64,000 nt of DNA from Chinchilla lanigera (Eukaryota > Chordata > Mammalia > Rodentia > Chinchillidae), in assembly GCF_000276665.1 (NCBI RefSeq), contig NW_004955475.1:6847773-6911772 (forward strand), given 5' to 3'. The notes under the pieces were generated by a model. That model made no database searches. It saw only the letters and a list, made by a program, of their open reading frames with translations, and had not been told where the DNA came from. Of the stretch, positions 60,466-64,000 are shown piece after piece; the first letter of the stretch is position 1; each line of letters starts with the position of its first letter. A program made the position numbers and the translations under genes.

Positions 60466-61427
60466 GCACAAATAAATGACCTAATGCTGCACATTAAGTA
60501 TCTAGAAAAAGAACAGCAAGTCAAACCCAAAGCCCAAAGAAGGTAGGAAATTATAAAGATCAGAGCAGAAATTAAGGCAATGAAGAGTAAAAAATTAATA
60601 CAAAGAACTAATGATTTGAAGAGTTGGTTCTTTAAAAGGATAAATAAAATTGATAAACCTTTAACCAACCTTATCAAAAAAAGAAACAAAGAACTTATAT
60701 TCATGCAATAAGGAATGAAAAGGATGAAATCACTACAGCTCCTGTACATATTCTGAAGATCATTAATACTTAGTTTGAAAATCTTTGCTGTCATAAGATG
60801 GAAAACAGAGAGAAAATGGACAGGTTCTTACATACATTTGAATTACAAAAGCTGAATCAAGAAGATATAAAAACCCTGAATAACACAATATCACCAAATG
60901 AAATTGAAAATATAATTTAAAACTTACCAATAAAGAAAATCAGAGGTCCTGAAAGATTCACAGCTGAAGTCTACAAGAAATTTGGAGAAGATTTAATGGT
61001 AATTCTTCCAAACTTTTTAATGAAACTGAAAGGGAAAGAATTCTCCCTAACTCACTCCTAGAGGCAAGTATTACCTGAAACCAAAACCAGAGAAAGATCC
61101 AACCAAAAAAGAGAAAAACAAGCCAATCTCCCTAATAAATATCAATGCAAAAATTCTCAATAAAATGATAGCAAACAGAATGCAACAAATTATCAAGAGG
61201 ATTATAAATCATAATAAGTGGGATTCATCTCTGGAATGCAGGGTTAGTTCAATATATGCACATCAATTAATGTAATACACCATATTAATAGATCTAAAGA
61301 CAAAAATCACATTATCACCTCAATAGATGTAGAAAAAGCTTTTCATAAAGTCCAACACTCAGTCATGATAAAAACCCTACAGAAAATGGGAACAGATGGT
61401 CTTTACCTCACTCTGGTAAAAGCCATC

Positions 61428-61802
61428 TGTTCTGATTTGTTTCTGAATGACCCCTCAAAATCTCATGCAGTCATGGGGTAGGCTTCTAGAGTTTAGGACT
61501 GATTCATCTAATGTTGGAATTATCGGTGTGAGTACTACATCTGCCCTGGGGTGGGTAGTTTGCATACAGTGTAAGGAAGGGAAAGAAGCTTGCACTCCCC
61601 ACCTCCTCCTCCCTTTAGTCTTGTTCCTTTTGCTGTTTTCTGCTGCCATGAACTGCTGCCATCCACCATGTGCTACCCTGCCTTGGAGCCACCTGATTAT
61701 GGACTGAAACCTCCACAAACTGTGAGCTAAATAAACCTTTCCTTCTTTAACTCTGGGTGTCAGGTATTTTGTCTCACCAATGGGAGACAAGAAACTAAGA
61801 CA
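61428..61802 (+). mobile_element. MaLR provirus, 5' LTR
   Basis: 375 bases, TG to CA. It carries the polyadenylation signal in gagctaaataaacc. It is preceded by target site ccatc (61,423-61,427), which recurs after the 3' LTR. The 86-codon frame inside it is incidental. Confidence 0.95.
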
Positions 61803-63297
61803 GAATTTGGTACCAGAGAAGTGGGGTCGTTGCTGTGACTATACTTAACCATGTGGTTCAAGAGCCTTTGGAAATGGCTTGTGGAAAGTGTTTGGAAAGA
61901 TGTTGCCAGAAAGCGTAAAGCTGGAATGTTTTCAGCTGTTCTGTATGGCAGTTTCTGGTCAGATCTCAGAGGACCAGAAGGCTGATAGAAATCCTGCCAA
62001 TAAAGACCGGGTTCTGAAGGATTTTTCTGGGGAAAAGTACTTCATTGGTTGTTGGACTCCAGACAATATATGTTATGATTAGCAGAAAGTTTGTCTGCAT
62101 TTTGCTTGTGTTCAGAGACTTTGCCTGAGACTGAAATTAAGGGTGATGGACTGATTAATCTGGCAAAAGAAATATCAAGGCAATTGAATGTTGAGGTGGT
62201 AGCATGGCTGTTGCCAGGGTCTTTTAGCCAGGTTTATGTTGAGAATCATAAGCAAAGAGCCCAGCAGAATGACTTAAAATGTTGTGAGTTGGGCCTTAAA
62301 GGAAGCTCCAGTAAAGCTGTGGATGGCAAAGATAGAGTTGAGGAGATTTTGAATGCTAAGAAGAAGCAAGAGAATAAGAAAAGATGGCCTGAGGGCATCA
62401 CTAGGGGCAGCAAGTCTCCACCCTTTGCAGCCTCAACACGCAAAGGTGAAAAACTTTGCTTTGAGGAGAAAACTGGAGAGTGCCCTGTTCCAGAATGGTG
62501 GCAGTGGCTGCTCAAGGTTCCACAATGTTGGCAGCATAGAGAATTTGTTCCTCAGAATAAGGTTCAGAGTGCTCAGTGATCCAGGCCCTCAACCCCTATG
62601 GCCAAGAGAAAGGAAAGTTTGGCTACTGCTCGATGTGGCAGCAGACCTTGGCATCATCCATGTGGCACTGGATTTAGGTGCATATAGAATGAAGAGCTCT
62701 GAGGTTACAAAGGCTTCAACCTAGATTTCAGAAGGCCTGAGTGACCAGGCAGTGTGTCCCTGAGAGGGCAGTGTGTGAAGCTGTGAATGTAAAGCAAAGA
62801 GTGCTGTGGAGACCTCAGAAGTTTTCAAAAGCTGGAAATGTGGATTGAATGAGGAAAGCTTCAAGGAGGGATCAAAGTGAGCCTAAGAGAGAAGCCATGG
62901 GATCTGCAACCACCAGAAGTGCCATAGGGGTGGAGTCACGCAAGCCCTTTGGAACTCATAATGTGCCACACATTGCTACAAATTCTGGACATGGAAAGAC
63001 AGGACATGTCAACCCTGCTAGATTTTGGACTTGCTTTGGTCCCAATGCTTTGTATCCCCCTGTTTGTATCTTCGGGAATGGTAATGTTTATCTTGTACCA
63101 TTGAATGTTGGAAGTATTTAACTTTTCATTTGTATGGGGACTTGCAATTAAGAGTTTGCTTTACAACTCAGAGGAGACTTGGCACTTGGACCTTTCAGCA
63201 ATGCTGAAAATGTTAGGACTTTGGTAACTCTTGCAAATGGACTAAATGCCTCTGCGTAAAGGGATGTGCATGAGTCTTTGAAGGGCTAGGGGTGGAA
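61803..63297 (+). mobile_element. MaLR provirus, internal region
   Basis: About 1.5 kb, the usual size for MaLR internals, opening gaatttggtaccagagaagt after the 5' LTR and ending in a polypurine tract, aagggctaggggtggaa (63,281-63,297). Frames at 61,879-62,082, 62,091-62,579 (162 codons, Lys/Glu-rich), 62,353-62,724 and 62,849-63,121 overlap without making a protein. Known MaLR internals have only weak gag-like coding remnants and no pol, so they needed ERVL enzymes in trans. Confidence 0.92.
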
Positions 63298-63664
63298 TAT
63301 TATGGTTTGTGTCTGAATGTCACTTCAAAGCATTAAGCAGTCATGGGGTAGGCTTCTAAAGTTTATCATTGATTCATCTAATGTTGGAATTATGAGTGTG
63401 AGTGCTACACCTGTGCTGGGGTGGATAGTTTGCATACAGTGTAAGGAAGGGAAAGAAGCTTTCACTTCCCACCTGCTCCTCTCTTTTGCTCTAGTTGCTT
63501 TTGCTGTTTTCTGCCACCATGAACTATTGCCTTCTGCCATGTGCCACCCTGCCTTGGAGCCAACTGATTATTGACTGAAACCTCCACAAACTGTGAGCTT
63601 TTCCTTCCTTAATTCTGAGTGTCACATACTTTGTCTCAGCAATGAGAGAAAAGTAACTAAGACA
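63298..63664 (+). mobile_element. MaLR provirus, 3' LTR lacking AATAAA
   Basis: 367 bases, starting ta (mutated from tg) and ending ca, followed by target copy ccatc (63,665-63,669). Compared with the 5' LTR it lacks about eight bases that include the AATAAA signal (gagct joins directly to tttcc). By eye there are about 50 mismatches between the LTRs, roughly 14 percent, so the insertion is old. Confidence 0.95.
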
Positions 63665-64000
63665 CCATCTATGAAAAAGCCAATGGCCAACATCATACTA
63701 ACTGGAAAATTTGAAAGCATTCACATTAAAATCAGGAACAAGACAAGGATGTCCACTGTCACCACTCCTCTTCAATATAGCTGTGAAAATAGTAGCCAAA
63801 GTAAGTAGACAGGAGAGAGAAATAAAAGAAATAAAAATAGGAAAGGAAGAAGTGAAATTATCATTATTCACAAATGACGTGATTCTCTACATACTCCATA
63901 TAAAAGACCTCAAAAAATCCACCAATAGACTGATAGATTTAACAACCAAATTCAGTAGTGTAGCTGGATACAAAGTCAACACTCAAACAGAAATAGCATT

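Larger units (their letters stand above)
59643..64000 (+). mobile_element. L1 LINE (L1 D), ORF2, runs off window
   Basis: Starts a few bases upstream of the ORF2 ATG (59,656) and runs through endonuclease and RT, interrupted by the MaLR provirus at 61,428-63,664, to the window end. The RT box at 63,867-63,878 reads F-T-N-D. The frame is broken at about 60,148 and repeatedly after 60,465. The 3' end is outside the window. Confidence 0.92.

Noticed and set aside
62091..62579. 162-codon open frame as a host gene
   Set aside because: It lies wholly inside the MaLR internal region between two LTRs, overlaps another frame and has no recognisable domain.

Overview
This window is mammalian, non-coding chromosomal DNA made almost entirely of interspersed repeats, and I find no host protein-coding exon, tRNA or rRNA gene. 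A rodent is the best fit: tRNA-derived ID SINEs (perfect pol III A-box and B-box, A tails), 7SL-derived B1 SINEs and rodent-style MaLR LTRs occur together with many degenerate L1 LINEs. The ID consensus here does not look murine, and the genus cannot be fixed by eye.

Layout. 1-4.3 kb: minus-strand L1 pieces, an ID SINE, and a MaLR solo LTR sitting in that SINE's target duplication. 4.3-8.3 kb: plus-strand L1. 8.3-8.55 kb: first copy of a repeat family I cannot name. 8.55-13.95 kb: long minus-strand L1, head-to-head with a plus-strand L1 at 13.95-16.9 kb. 17-22.2 kb: mostly low-information sequence with B1, MLT1-type and MaLR LTRs, and an ID SINE holding a 100-base assembly gap. 22.3-24.1 kb: two L1 3' ends tail-to-tail. 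24.6-26.8 kb: plus-strand L1. 26.8-28.4 kb: relic of a gammaretrovirus-like ERV (LTR-like region plus gag remnants). 28.4-33.4 kb: mostly unassigned. 33.5-37 kb: L1 carrying three nested insertions. 37-41.2 kb: old sequence with MIR, a Tigger-like DNA transposon and MaLR internal sequence.

41.4-50.9 kb is the most interesting part. A degenerate piggyBac-family transposase is split in two by a full-length 7.1 kb L1 with a 14-bp target duplication. Two of the three catalytic-aspartate sites are lost, and the C-terminal Cys-rich segment is present twice in tandem. 51.4-64 kb is a stack of L1s (B, C, D), each broken where the next begins. The last one is interrupted by a complete ERVL-MaLR element (LTR-internal-LTR, 5-bp target duplication). 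The outer L1s are not closed within the window.

Nothing here works together as a pathway. The window is a stratigraphic record of DNA transposon, LINE, SINE and LTR activity, and nearly every element is dead: only two of eight L1 reverse-transcriptase active-site boxes keep both aspartates. Boundaries given without a target duplication are approximate to tens of bases.
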